NCBI RefSeq assembly: GCF_029893635.1
Contig: NZ_JARXYR010000002.1
Coordinates: 3,447,001 to 3,511,000 of the forward strand
Direction of reading: 5' to 3'
Length of the DNA: 64,000 nucleotides
Source of the DNA: Variovorax sp. TBS-050B
Lineage (GTDB): Bacteria; Pseudomonadota; Gammaproteobacteria; Burkholderiales; Burkholderiaceae_C
In this document: positions 38,250 through 47,325 of the stretch, piece after piece
Position numbering within the stretch: position 1 is the stretch's first letter
Layout: the number at the start of each line of letters is the position of its first letter
Translations under genes and position numbers: made by a program
Notes under the pieces: generated by a model
What the model was told of the DNA's origin: nothing
Seen by the model: only the letters and a program-made list of their open reading frames with translations
Databases searched by the model: none

Positions 38250-38795
38250 TCAGTGCATGGCTTCCGTCGCCGGCGGCAGCAGCTTGTCGATGCGCTGGCG
38301 CAGCGATTCCGCGCGCTCGGCGCCGGCGGTCTTCTCGATCTCGGTGAGCATCAGCGCGGCGATGCTCAGCATCGCGCCGCGGTCGCGCGCCTCGCGCAGC
38401 GCATCGCGCATCTGCGTTGCGAACTTCGGATCGCGCCGCACGAACATGCGCTCGCAGATGTCGAACAGGAACATGCGGGTGGTGGCGAGGGAGCGCTTGC
38501 CGTCGAAGTTGTCGGCCGCAGCGGGCGGCGGCGCGGGCTCGGTCTCTTCCACGGGGGCCGGCACGGGGGCGGGCGCCGCGATCGGCGCGGCGGGCGCCGC
38601 CACCTGCAGATAGCCGCGGTGCGCGAGCGCCTGCAGCGCCTGCTCGGCATCGGCGCGGCTCGCGAAGAGGGGCACGAAGTCCGTCAGCGAACGGCGGCCG
38701 TCGGCCATCAGCAGCAGCGCGCGTTCGCGCTGGCTCAGCGTGCGCTGACCGCCCTGGAGTTCGTCGCGTGCCTTGTCGGTCTTGATTGGAAACAT
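38250..38795 (-). CDS. Hypothetical protein with winged-helix-like N-terminus
   Basis: This encodes 181 residues. The first 70 (LSQRERALLLMADGRRSLTD FVPLF...ALAHRGYLQV) look like a winged helix, followed by a Pro/Ala linker and a helical C-terminal domain (LATTRMFLFDICERMFVRRD). No signal peptide. I do not recognise a named family. It is monocistronic, upstream of nothing obviously related. Confidence 0.6.
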   Translation of the reverse strand: MFPIKTDKARDELQGGQRTLSQRERALLLMADGRRSLTDFVPLFASRADAEQALQALAHRGYLQVAAPAAPIAAPAPVPAPVEETEPAPPPAAADNFDGKRSLATTRMFLFDICERMFVRRDPKFATQMRDALREARDRGAMLSIAALMLTEIEKTAGAERAESLRQRIDKLLPPATEAMH

Positions 38796-38905
38796 GGCGC
38801 AACAGCCCTGGAATTCGAGGGCTGAAGCATCGCGGCGGGCGGTGACATCTTCATGAACCTTTTCGCCTTACACGGCGTCGAGAGGCCGCCTGCCGGATTT
38901 TTCGC

Positions 38906-39787
38906 TCAGCCCGCGACTTCCTTGCGGATGAGCCAGCGCTTGTCCACGCGCTGCAGCTCCAGTGTCTTGGGTCCGGTCTGGCTCAACGCGTCGGCGCGGT
39001 AGTGCTGCGTGAAGCGGGCGGTGGCGGTGGCGCCGTGGATGCGAATGACGAGGTTCTCGATGTTCACCTCGATGCGCGACCGGTTCGCGATGCGCCGGCG
39101 GCGTTCGGCTTCCCAGGCGGCATGGTCGACCCGCTGGTTCGGAACGAAGTCGGGCACGTAGGCGGCGAAGTAGCGCTCGACATCCCGGGCCGACCAGGCT
39201 TGCGCCCAGGCGCGCACGGCGGCTTCGACCTCGGCGATCACGGCGCCGCTCTGTGCAGCCGCATCGATGGATGCCGCAGTCGCAGGCGCAGGCGTGGCGG
39301 CCACCGGCGCGGGAGCGACCTCCGCGCCGGCGAGCTCCGGCGGATTGGCCACATAGCCCGTGAAGCGCCATCGGCCGGTTTCGTCGAGCGAGAAGCTGAG
39401 CCTTTCGGCGCCCGGCTTGCCATCGATGCGGACGGAGGCGAACTCCACATTCGCGTAGATGCCCGCGGGCAGTTGCTGGTCGCCGCCGGCGGCGATGGAA
39501 CGTCGGTTCACGCCGAGCCAGGTGCGGCGGCTGACGGTGCCGACCGTCTGGCGCGCCCGGCGCGTGGTGTCGATGAACACCGCCTGCGGCACGCGCGCCT
39601 TGAGCACGCTCGACGCATCGTTCCAAAGATTGCCGAGGCGGTCCTCGTCGACTTTCCGTAGCGCGCTGCGCGCCTCGCGCAGCAGTTCGTCGGCCGATTC
39701 GGCGAGCGGTTCGCCGGCGGCACGGGCGCAGAGCGCCGCGCTCGCCAGCAGCCATGCGCCGGCGAGCTTCATCCAGAAGCGTTGCAT
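38906..39787 (-). CDS. Periplasmic protein with SnoaL/NTF2-like C-terminal domain
   Basis: This encodes 293 residues. A signal peptide (residues 1-23, MKLAGAWLLASAALCARAAG) leads an N-terminal DUF4019-like region (WNDASSVLKARVPQAVFIDT TRRARQTVG). An Ala/Pro linker and a C-terminal NTF2-like domain (AVRAWAQAWSARDVERYFAA YVPDF) follow. It lies 86 bases after the TRAP transporter genes with a stem-loop between, so it may be separate from that operon. Function is unknown. Confidence 0.7.
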   Translation of the reverse strand: MQRFWMKLAGAWLLASAALCARAAGEPLAESADELLREARSALRKVDEDRLGNLWNDASSVLKARVPQAVFIDTTRRARQTVGTVSRRTWLGVNRRSIAAGGDQQLPAGIYANVEFASVRIDGKPGAERLSFSLDETGRWRFTGYVANPPELAGAEVAPAPVAATPAPATAASIDAAAQSGAVIAEVEAAVRAWAQAWSARDVERYFAAYVPDFVPNQRVDHAAWEAERRRRIANRSRIEVNIENLVIRIHGATATARFTQHYRADALSQTGPKTLELQRVDKRWLIRKEVAG

Positions 39788-39845
39788 TTTTTCTCTCCCT
39801 TGGTTGCTGGCGCCGCGGGGGCGCCGGGAGAGATTCTCGCCCACC

Positions 39846-39863
39846 GGCCGGGTGCGCCCGGCC
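39846..39863 (-). terminator. Stem-loop after dctM
   Basis: GGCCGGG-TGCG-CCCGGCC is a perfect 7-bp stem with a 4-base loop, 10 bases after the dctM stop. There is no T-run, so this may be a partial or rho-dependent stop, or only a 3'-end stabiliser. Confidence 0.4.
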
Positions 39864-39873
39864 CGCCTGACGG

Positions 39874-41151
39874 CTACCTCGCGTACACCAGATCGCGCAG
39901 CGAAAGCGAGATCCACGGCACGTACGTGATCACCAGCAGACAGCCCAGGATCACGAGCACGAACGGCACCAGGTGCTTCACGATCCGGTCGAGCGAGATG
40001 CGCGCCACCGTGCAGGCCGCGAACAGGTTCACGCCGAAGGGCGGCGTGATCATGCCGAGCGCGAGGTTCACCACCATGATGAGACCGAAATGCACCGGGT
40101 CGATGCCGAAGTGCACCGCCACCGGCGCGAGGATCGGCGCGAGCACGATGATGGCCGCGCTGGTCTCGATGAACATGCCGATGATGAAGAGCGCCGCGTT
40201 CACGCCGAGCAGGAACATCGCCGGCGACTTCAGCACCTCTTGCAGCCAGTGGCCGATCGCATCGGGCACGCCCGCACGCGTGATCAGGAACGCGAACAGC
40301 CCCGCGTTGGCGATCACGAACATGATCACCGCCGACGACAGCACCGACTTGCGCAGGATCGCGAACAGGTCGGACGGCTTGATCTCGCGGTAGATCACGA
40401 CGCCCACGATCAGCGCGTAGAACACCGCCACCGCCGACGCCTCCGTCGGCGTGAAGATGCCGCCGTAGATGCCGCCGAGGATGATCACCGGCATCAGCAG
40501 CGCCCAGCCTGCCTGCCACAGCGCGCGGCCGAAGGGCATGCGGCCGTCGCCGTCGTTCTTGCCCCAGCCCTTCCACTTGCAGAAGAGCCAGACGAAGAGC
40601 ATGAGCGCGCCGCTGATCAGGATGCCCGGGCCGAAGCCGGCGATGAACAGCTCGCCGATCGACACCTCGGCGCTCACGCCGTAGAGGATCATCGGGATCG
40701 AGGGCGGGATGATCACGCCCAGTTCCGCGCTCGTGGCCTGCAGCGCGGCGGCGTACGAGGTGGGATAGCCATGCTTGATGAGCGCGGGAATCAGGATCGC
40801 GCCGATCGCGAAGGTGGTGGCTACCGAGGAGCCCGACACTGCCGCGAAGATCATGCAGGTGAGCACGCAGGTCATCGGCAGGCCGCCCTGGACGCCGCCC
40901 ACGATGCTCTTGGCGAACTCGACCAGCCGGCGCGAGATGCCGCCGGTTTCCATCAGGTTGCCGGCGAGGATGAAGAACGGGATCGCCGCGAGCGGAAACT
41001 TGTTGATCGAGTTGAAGATCTCCTTGGCGGAGATCAGCATGTTGGCGTTCGTGACCTGGATGCCCAGCACCGAGGCGAGGCCGATCGAGACGGCGACGGA
41101 GACCGACAGTGCAAAGCACAGCACCATCGTGGCGATCATGGTGGTGGTCAT
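39874..41151 (-). CDS. dctM: TRAP transporter large permease (DctM type)
   Basis: This encodes 425 residues and about 12 membrane segments, from the ATG at 41151. DctM hallmarks are FPLAAIPFFILAGNLMETGG, VSGSSVATTFAIGAILIPAL, ATSAELGVIIPPSIPMILYG and FGIDPVHFGLIMVVNLALGM. It is the sodium-driven permease subunit. The ATG overlaps the stop of the small subunit gene by 4 bases. Confidence 0.95.
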   Translation of the reverse strand: MTTTMIATMVLCFALSVSVAVSIGLASVLGIQVTNANMLISAKEIFNSINKFPLAAIPFFILAGNLMETGGISRRLVEFAKSIVGGVQGGLPMTCVLTCMIFAAVSGSSVATTFAIGAILIPALIKHGYPTSYAAALQATSAELGVIIPPSIPMILYGVSAEVSIGELFIAGFGPGILISGALMLFVWLFCKWKGWGKNDGDGRMPFGRALWQAGWALLMPVIILGGIYGGIFTPTEASAVAVFYALIVGVVIYREIKPSDLFAILRKSVLSSAVIMFVIANAGLFAFLITRAGVPDAIGHWLQEVLKSPAMFLLGVNAALFIIGMFIETSAAIIVLAPILAPVAVHFGIDPVHFGLIMVVNLALGMITPPFGVNLFAACTVARISLDRIVKHLVPFVLVILGCLLVITYVPWISLSLRDLVYAR

Positions 41152-41642
41152 TGCGCGGTCTCCAGTTCCATGCGCTTGGGATCGAGGTAGTTGCCGACGA
41201 TGCCGAACAGCGAGAACACCGCGCCCACGGGCAGCGCCATGTAGGCCCAGATCATCGAGATGCTCTCGAGGCCCGCCATGCTCTGCACGCTGCCGCGGAT
41301 CGCGTAGTCCCAGCCCCAGCGCAGGATCACCAGCATGAGCGCGAGCGCGGCCACGCTCACGGCGGCGTCGAGCAGGCGGCGCACCTTGGGCGAACTCCAG
41401 CGGTAGAGCACGTCCACGCTGACCATCGCGCCCTGGCGGAAGGCCATCGGGATGCCGAGGAACACCATCCAGATCAGGCTCACGCGGATCAGGATCTCGC
41501 TCCATTCGGCCGGCTGCTCGAGCACGAAGCGCGTGACGATCTGGAACATGCCGAGGCTCGCCGCGACGACGAGCATCAGACAGGCCGCGAACATCGAGAT
41601 GCCGGTGGTCCAGCGTTCGATGCCAAGGAATCTTTCTTTCAT
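41148..41642 (-). CDS. dctQ: TRAP transporter small permease (DctQ type)
   Basis: This encodes 164 residues and four membrane segments. The start is the ATG at 41642 (MKERFLGIERWTTGISMFAA), preceded by GCAGGTGCAG; a TTG at 41657 is an alternative. TRFVLEQPAEWSEILIRVSL and GIPMAFRQGAMVSVD are typical of DctQ. It lies just downstream of an intrinsic terminator that separates it from dctP. Confidence 0.92.
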   Translation of the reverse strand: MKERFLGIERWTTGISMFAACLMLVVAASLGMFQIVTRFVLEQPAEWSEILIRVSLIWMVFLGIPMAFRQGAMVSVDVLYRWSSPKVRRLLDAAVSVAALALMLVILRWGWDYAIRGSVQSMAGLESISMIWAYMALPVGAVFSLFGIVGNYLDPKRMELETAQ

Positions 41643-41660
41643 CTGCACCTGCTTCAAAAC

Positions 41661-41692
41661 AAAAAAAGCCCGCCAGACCAGTCTGTGCGGGC
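41661..41692 (-). terminator. Intrinsic terminator between dctP and dctQ
   Basis: On the minus strand GCCCGC plus CAGAC pair with GTCTG plus GCGGGC around a 2-base loop (one bulged base). A run of seven T follows. This is the only textbook intrinsic terminator seen in the window. It lies 35 bases after dctP and inside the operon, so it probably lets some transcripts end after the binding-protein gene, giving excess DctP over DctQM. Confidence 0.85.
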
Positions 41693-41727
41693 GGGCCGGC
41701 CGTCGAGCGGCGGCAGCCGGTTGCGAA

Positions 41728-42699
41728 CTACTTGTAGTTGCGGATCTTGTCGAGGTTGGCCTTGCCGAAGTCCTTCTCGAACTGCGCGTTCACGGGTGCG
41801 AGCGCAGCCACGAACTTGGCCTTGTCGACGTTGTCGATCACCGTCATGCCCTTGGCGCGCAGGTCGGCCACGCCCTTGGCGTCGTCTTCGTCCACGCGCG
41901 CGCGGTTCGCCTTGGTGCCTTCCTTCGCGGCGTCGAGGAAGGCCTGCTTGTCGGCGGCGCTGAGCTTGTCGAAGGTGGCCTTGTTCATCACGAAGATGCA
42001 GGGCGAATAGACGTGCCCCGTGAGCGAGAGGTGCTTCTGCACCTGGTCGAACTTGGCCGAGATGATGACCGGCAGCGGGTTCTCCTGGCCGTCGACCGTG
42101 CCCTGCTGGAGCGCGGTGAAGACTTCGGGGAAGGCCATGGGCGTGGTGATGATGCCGAAGCCCTTGTAGGCCGCGATGTGCACCGGGTTCTCCATGGTGC
42201 GCATCTTCAGGCCCTTGAGATCTTCCGGAGCCTTCACGTCGCGCTTGCTGTTGGTCATGTGGCGGAAGCCGTTCTCGGCCCAGGCCAGCGCCTTGAAGCC
42301 CTTGGCTTCGAACTTGGTCAGCAGTTCCTGGCCGATCGGGCCGTCGAGCACGGCGCGCGCATGGGCCTTGTCGCGGAACAGGAAGGGCACGTCGAGGATC
42401 TTGGTCTCGGGCACGAAGTTGGGGATCGGGCCGGTCGAGGAGAAGGCCAGTTCCTGCGTGCCGAGCTGCACCGCCTCGATCGATTCGCGCTCGCCGCCGA
42501 GCGAGCCGTTGTAGAAGGTCTGGACCTTGTAGCGGCCATTGGTGCGCTTCTCGACTTCCTTCGCGAAGGTGTCGATCGCCACGCCCTGGTGCGAGTTCTG
42601 CGAGGTCGAGATGCTGATCTTCATGGTCGTCTGCGCGAAGGCTGCGCAGGCCATGCCCAGGCCCAGAACCAGGCCGGCGGCCAGTCGGGTCAACTTCAT
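41728..42699 (-). CDS. dctP: TRAP transporter periplasmic binding protein (DctP type)
   Basis: This encodes 323 residues from the ATG at 42699, with GGAGACACACA before it. The signal peptide is KLTRLAAGLVLGLGMACAAFAQ. DctP family features are TSQNSHQGVAIDTFAKEVEK, YNGSLGGERESIEAVQLGTQ, LKGLKMRTMENPVHIAAYKG and GTVDGQENPLPVI. By operon with denD the ligand is probably a small sugar acid such as D-erythronate or D-threonate. Confidence 0.94.
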   Translation of the reverse strand: MKLTRLAAGLVLGLGMACAAFAQTTMKISISTSQNSHQGVAIDTFAKEVEKRTNGRYKVQTFYNGSLGGERESIEAVQLGTQELAFSSTGPIPNFVPETKILDVPFLFRDKAHARAVLDGPIGQELLTKFEAKGFKALAWAENGFRHMTNSKRDVKAPEDLKGLKMRTMENPVHIAAYKGFGIITTPMAFPEVFTALQQGTVDGQENPLPVIISAKFDQVQKHLSLTGHVYSPCIFVMNKATFDKLSAADKQAFLDAAKEGTKANRARVDEDDAKGVADLRAKGMTVIDNVDKAKFVAALAPVNAQFEKDFGKANLDKIRNYK

Positions 42700-42769
42700 T
42701 GTGTGTCTCCTCGGTTGGAAAGAAAAAAGGCGCAAGGAACCGTGAGACCGGTTTCACGCAAAGGGGCGA

Positions 42770-43786
42770 CTATGCCCGAATAATCAGTTTGACTGCGTCG
42801 GGATTTTCACGGACGTAATCGCGGATCACGGCCTCGAAGCTCGCGTCGGGCGCCAGGCCGAGGGCGCGGGCGCGCGCCGTTTCGATGCGGCCGGGCCAGG
42901 TCTTCACGATGCGCCGGATCGCGGGGTCCGGCGTGCGGTCGAGCAGCTCGGTCGCGGCCTTGCCAGCGACGCGTTCGAGCGCAGCGGCCATCTCGCCCAC
43001 GGTGGTGGCCAGCGAGGGCAGGTTGAGCGCGGTGCGCGGGCCCCATTCGGCGTCGCCGGCCTCGGCCGCGCGCAGGATGCCTTCGACGGTGCGCGCGGGC
43101 GAAGCGATCGCCACCGGCGTCTCGTCGGGCACCGGGCAGGCGGCACGAATGCCCGCGAGCGGTTCGCGGATCATCCCGCTGAAGAACCCGGAGGCAGCGC
43201 CGTTCGGGCGGCCCGGCCGCACGCTGACCGTCATGAGCCGCACGCTGCGCCCGCGCACGAAGCCCTTGCGGGTGTAGTCGGCCACCAGCTGCTCGCCGAT
43301 GAACTTCTGGATGCCGTAGCTGGTCTGCGGCGTGGGCAGCGTGTGGTCTTCGATCACCGGCGGCAGCGGCTGCTCGGGGGAATCACCGAAGACCGCGAGC
43401 GAACTCGCGAACACCAGGAGCGGCCGCGTGCCGAGGGCGCGCAGCTTCTCGAGCAGGCCATGCGTGGCGGCGAAGTTGCTGCGCATGCCGAGGTCGAAGT
43501 CGGCCTCGCACTCGCCGCTGACGGCCGCGGCGAGGTGGAAGACCGCATCGGCCTCGCGCCAGAAGGTGGCGCTGGGTGCGGCGAGCTGTTCGTTCAGGTC
43601 GCCGATCGCGACCGCGATGCGCGGGTCGGCCGCCAGATCGGCCGGCGGCGCAGCGCGGTCGACCAGCGTGATGCGCGAAATGGTGGCGGCCGGTGCGCCC
43701 GCGAGCGACAGCCGACCCGACGCGAGCAGCGTGCGGGCCAGGCGCGCGCCCAGGAAGCCGGCGCCGCCCGTGATGATGATCTGCAT
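42770..43786 (-). CDS. denD: D-erythronate dehydrogenase-like NAD-dependent oxidoreductase
   Basis: This encodes a 338-residue extended short-chain dehydrogenase with the NAD motif TGGAGFLGARL (residues 6-16) and the catalytic YGIQK. LIVFASSLAVFG-like LLVFASSLAVFGD and RLMTVSVRPGRPNGAASGFF are typical of the DenD family, which oxidises D-erythronate to 2-oxo-tetronate. It lies 70 bases upstream of dctP in the same direction, matching the known linkage of DenD-type enzymes with transporters of four-carbon acid sugars. The kinase and isomerase partners (DtnK/OtnK, OtnI) are not in the window. Confidence 0.85.
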   Translation of the reverse strand: MQIIITGGAGFLGARLARTLLASGRLSLAGAPAATISRITLVDRAAPPADLAADPRIAVAIGDLNEQLAAPSATFWREADAVFHLAAAVSGECEADFDLGMRSNFAATHGLLEKLRALGTRPLLVFASSLAVFGDSPEQPLPPVIEDHTLPTPQTSYGIQKFIGEQLVADYTRKGFVRGRSVRLMTVSVRPGRPNGAASGFFSGMIREPLAGIRAACPVPDETPVAIASPARTVEGILRAAEAGDAEWGPRTALNLPSLATTVGEMAAALERVAGKAATELLDRTPDPAIRRIVKTWPGRIETARARALGLAPDASFEAVIRDYVRENPDAVKLIIRA

Positions 43787-43856
43787 CCGTGGTGTCTCCT
43801 TGGCCGGCGAGCATAGCGCAGCCCGCCGCGGCCGACCGACCCCGCGCCAGGGGCGA

Positions 43857-44867
43857 TCAGAAGGTCGCCGTGATGACGACGGTGTCGGTGTAGGTTCCCG
43901 CCGGCGGCGCGACGGCGAGCGGCGCCGTCAACTGGGCGCAGACCTGATGGTTGTTGATCGCATTCACCGTGTTGCCCGTGCCCGAGAGCGACGAGGTCGC
44001 GTTCCACGCCGTCGTGCAGCCGGGCTGGAACAGCTGGTAGCTGAGGAAATTGCTGCCGCTCTGCATCCTCCGCACGCCGGCACTGGCATGCTGGCCGTTG
44101 TCGATCGTGAGGGTGTAGGGCGTCTCGTAGGTGCAGCGCACGCCGACGTTCCCGAAGGCGCGCAGGGCGGTGGCGCCCGAATTGGCCGTCGAGACCGATC
44201 CCTGGGAGCCGAAGTCGATGTTGGCGACGTTCTCGATCTGGCAGTTGGTCAGGACGTTGGCGTTGACGGTGAATGTCGAGTTGACGACCTGGGTGCCCGG
44301 CGGCGGGGTTGAACAATAGGCGGCGGTGCCCCCTCCCGTCGCAGCGGCGCCGACGAGCGCCTTCGCGTTGAAGGTCTGGGTGTAGATGCCCGGCCGAACG
44401 CGATCCTGTTGCTGGCGCGGAAGATAGGTGATGGTGTAGGTCGTGTTGGTGCTGCAGGGCGCATTCGCACCGCCTCCACAGGTTTGGCCCGTGGTTGCGA
44501 TGCCCGCGCCGTCTCTCGAAACCTGGACGCCGCCGCTGCCGCCGGTCATCCGCCATGCGAGACGCGAGTCGGGTGTCGCAGTGACGTAGTAGGTGTTGTT
44601 GTCCCGCTGCTGTGTTCCGACGGGAGCGACATAGAGGCAATAGGTGACGAGGGTGTTGCTGCCGGAGGTGCATCTCGCTTCGAAAACCACCCCGGCGCTG
44701 GCCGTGGTGTCCGGCACGATATCGACCGTGGTCGGGCCGAATCCGGACCGAAAGCTCGCCGAAGTGCAGCTTTGCGCCCAGGCGTAGGCGGGCGCGAGCA
44801 GCAGCGCCAGCGCCGCGAGCCGGACGAGAAGATGATTGTCAGCGGCAGGTGATGGGGCCGATTTCAA
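43857..44867 (-). CDS. Csu-type pilus tip adhesin (spore coat U domains)
   Basis: This encodes 336 residues. I choose the TTG at 44867, since AAGGAG lies 7 bases upstream and the following residues (HLLVRLAALALLLAPAYAWA Q) form a proper signal peptide. Two domains follow: a diverged N-terminal SCPU-like half (CTSASFRSGFGPTTVDIVPD) and a typical C-terminal SCPU domain (CQIENVANIDFGSQGSVST, TPYTLTIDNGQHASAGVRRM, AGTYTDTVVITATF). The length and two-domain form match CsuE-type tip subunits. The start overlaps the 3' end of the usher gene by 29 bases. Confidence 0.85.
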   Translation of the reverse strand: MKSAPSPAADNHLLVRLAALALLLAPAYAWAQSCTSASFRSGFGPTTVDIVPDTTASAGVVFEARCTSGSNTLVTYCLYVAPVGTQQRDNNTYYVTATPDSRLAWRMTGGSGGVQVSRDGAGIATTGQTCGGGANAPCSTNTTYTITYLPRQQQDRVRPGIYTQTFNAKALVGAAATGGGTAAYCSTPPPGTQVVNSTFTVNANVLTNCQIENVANIDFGSQGSVSTANSGATALRAFGNVGVRCTYETPYTLTIDNGQHASAGVRRMQSGSNFLSYQLFQPGCTTAWNATSSLSGTGNTVNAINNHQVCAQLTAPLAVAPPAGTYTDTVVITATF

Positions 44868-47325
44868 GCTGTGTCTCCTTCTGCGATGCGTAGTCGAAGC
44901 TGGCCCGGCAGGTTCCAGCGGCTTCCGGGAGCGTGACCATGACATTGTTGCGCGCGTCGAGCTGCGTGAGATAGGCGCGCCCGTCGTAACCGACCACGGT
45001 GACCTGGTCCGTGCCCTCGAGCCGGACTTCCGACCCCACCGGCACGGCCGTGCCGTCTCGGCGTTTCAGGACCAGCACCGCGCCATCGACCTTCTTGACG
45101 CCGAAGTCGATCACCACGCCGGAGCGGTCGGCTGGCACCACGGTGGCCTGCGTCTGCGTGGGCTGAAAGTCCAGCGACAGGTTCTTCGGGTCGATCGCCA
45201 CCGTGTTGTTCTGGTACGAGCGCAAGGAGGGCACGAGGGCGCGGCCGCTGGCGTTGGTCGTGGCGACGGTCCGGCCGTTGAGATTGACGTCGATGCCGGA
45301 GCCGCCGGCCTTGATGACGGCGAAGGCATCGTCGACGCGGTTGGCGAAGAACAGGTCGCTGCCGGCGACCACGATCGCGCCATCGACCGTGCCGGTCACG
45401 AGGCTGGCCGAGCCCGAGCGCTGCACCGAGCCCGCGAACTCGCCGAAGGGCGCCCTGTAGACCGCCGAGGCGGCCACGGTCTCGGGCCCCTGGTTGTCGG
45501 TGCGGCCGCGCAGGGACCAGCCGAGCTCGCCTTCCGCGGCCCGGGCGCTCTTGGTCAGGCTGGTGTCGACGCTGACGCCTCCGCGTTCCGAACGCGATGC
45601 GCCCGTTGAAAAGGTCAGGTTGCTGTCGAGCGGGATGGTCAGGCCGGCGAACAGGCCGTAGGCGTTGTGCTTGTCGAGATCGCTGTAGGCGGTGGCGTAG
45701 ACCGAGGCATTGCCGAACAGGGTCCGCGACCAGGAGGCGCTGACGATCGTGGTGTCGAGGCCGTTGCTGTTGACGTTCCCATTGAGGCCGATGCTGCTGC
45801 CCATGCCGCGCACGCGCGAGACGCCGAAGCTGACGGAGGAAGGATCGAAGCCGAGCGGGAAGGACAGGCCGGCGCGAAGCACCTCGCGCGCGCGCGAGAA
45901 CACGGGCGCATCGTTGCCGTGGCGACGATCGACCACGAGGCCCACGTCGTTGTAGCGCCCGAACGTCCGGTCCGCGCCGACGTAGAACGAATAGCCGTTG
46001 CGCGCGACCTGGTAGGAGGTCGAGACCTTGCCGCCCGTTTCGCGGCCGGTGACGGCGTTGTAGCGGCTGAACGATCCGGCGGCGCGCACAGCGCCGTAGG
46101 CGCCGAGGCTCTTCGCCAGGCCGGCTCCCCCGTTCAACAGGCCCCGAGTCATTTCGAGATGTCCTTCGAGCGTCAGGTCGTCGCTCCAGCCGTAGCGCAC
46201 GCTGCCCGACGCCGCGAGGCTGTGGTCGTAGCGGGACGACACGCTCCCGTAGCCGAGGCGCGGGAAGCCCGCCTCGACGGAGAAGTCGAGCAGGCCCTTG
46301 CCCAGCATGTCCGGTGCGAAGAAATAGGAGCGCTGGGTGACGACCTCGCGGCCGAGCGCATCCTTCATCACGATGCGGGCGTCGCCGCCGCCGCCAAGGA
46401 ACGGTAGGCCGCGGAAATCGAAGGGGCCGGCCGGGACTTCGCCCGAGAACACCTTGATGTTGTTGAGGTAGAGGTCGAGCGTCGAGGGCACCGATGCCGT
46501 GCCGGTCAGGTTCGGCGTCGGCGTGGTGACGAGGTCCGGGCGGATCTCGAAGTTGCGGCGGAACTGGAAGCCGCCGAAGCGGTAGGAGGAACTCCATGAC
46601 AAGGCGCCGGACACGCTGTCGCCGGCCTGGTACACGAGCAGGTTGGCGGGATCGGTGTAGCGCCAGTTCGAATCGAGCCGGATGTAGTCCTTGCCCTGGT
46701 CGCCGAGCCCGTCCGATGGCTTGAAGCGCGCGAGGGCGGTGGTGGAGGCGACGCCGTAGGGCGTCAGAAGGCGTGCGTTGAAGCTGCCGTTGAGCGTGTT
46801 CGCCACGCCGCTGGGCGTGCGGTCGCGCTGCCAGGTACCGTACAAGGTGTAGTTCAGGACAAGGCCGAAATCGGAGCGGACCTTGGAGAAATCGACCGGA
46901 CGCTCGCCGGCCCCGATGTCGAGGTTGGTCGGCAGGCGGGCTTCGTCCGCCGCACGAAAGAGCATGAGCTGCCGCGGCTCGTCGTAGCGCCAGGAGATGC
47001 CGCTCAGGCTGTCGAGCGGGACCAGCCCGTCGTGATTCACGCTTCCGGCGCCAGGCCGGATGCCGACGGCCTGCAGATCGCCCGGCGTGGCGGCCAGCTT
47101 GTTGTTCGGCAGGCGCTTGAAGGCGACCAGCATGCCGGTATCGCGATCGTTGACGACAACGTTCAGCAGCAGATCCCGACCAACCGCCGCCGCGATGTCC
47201 GGGGGCGGCACCTCCTGGGCCGTTGCGATCGCCGACAGGCCTGCAAGGCAGAGGACGACGGACCGTTGCAGGTGAACGAGCGGCGTCCTAGCGCCCTTCG
47301 ACGATGGTCGTCTCGTTAACCGCAT
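44839..47325 (-). CDS. Csu-type fimbrial outer-membrane usher
   Basis: This encodes 828 residues: an N-terminal signal region, an N-domain (LLNVVVNDRDTGMLVAFKRL), the beta-barrel with plug (FDFRGLPFLGGGGDARIVMK DALGREVV) and C-terminal domains (GVVIDFGVKKVDGAVLVLKR, GRAYLTQLD). It matches FimD/CsuD-like ushers of the archaic (sigma) chaperone-usher class, which export and assemble pilins. The start overlaps the chaperone gene by 38 bases. Confidence 0.93.
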   Translation of the reverse strand: MRLTRRPSSKGARTPLVHLQRSVVLCLAGLSAIATAQEVPPPDIAAAVGRDLLLNVVVNDRDTGMLVAFKRLPNNKLAATPGDLQAVGIRPGAGSVNHDGLVPLDSLSGISWRYDEPRQLMLFRAADEARLPTNLDIGAGERPVDFSKVRSDFGLVLNYTLYGTWQRDRTPSGVANTLNGSFNARLLTPYGVASTTALARFKPSDGLGDQGKDYIRLDSNWRYTDPANLLVYQAGDSVSGALSWSSSYRFGGFQFRRNFEIRPDLVTTPTPNLTGTASVPSTLDLYLNNIKVFSGEVPAGPFDFRGLPFLGGGGDARIVMKDALGREVVTQRSYFFAPDMLGKGLLDFSVEAGFPRLGYGSVSSRYDHSLAASGSVRYGWSDDLTLEGHLEMTRGLLNGGAGLAKSLGAYGAVRAAGSFSRYNAVTGRETGGKVSTSYQVARNGYSFYVGADRTFGRYNDVGLVVDRRHGNDAPVFSRAREVLRAGLSFPLGFDPSSVSFGVSRVRGMGSSIGLNGNVNSNGLDTTIVSASWSRTLFGNASVYATAYSDLDKHNAYGLFAGLTIPLDSNLTFSTGASRSERGGVSVDTSLTKSARAAEGELGWSLRGRTDNQGPETVAASAVYRAPFGEFAGSVQRSGSASLVTGTVDGAIVVAGSDLFFANRVDDAFAVIKAGGSGIDVNLNGRTVATTNASGRALVPSLRSYQNNTVAIDPKNLSLDFQPTQTQATVVPADRSGVVIDFGVKKVDGAVLVLKRRDGTAVPVGSEVRLEGTDQVTVVGYDGRAYLTQLDARNNVMVTLPEAAGTCRASFDYASQKETQLEIGPITCR

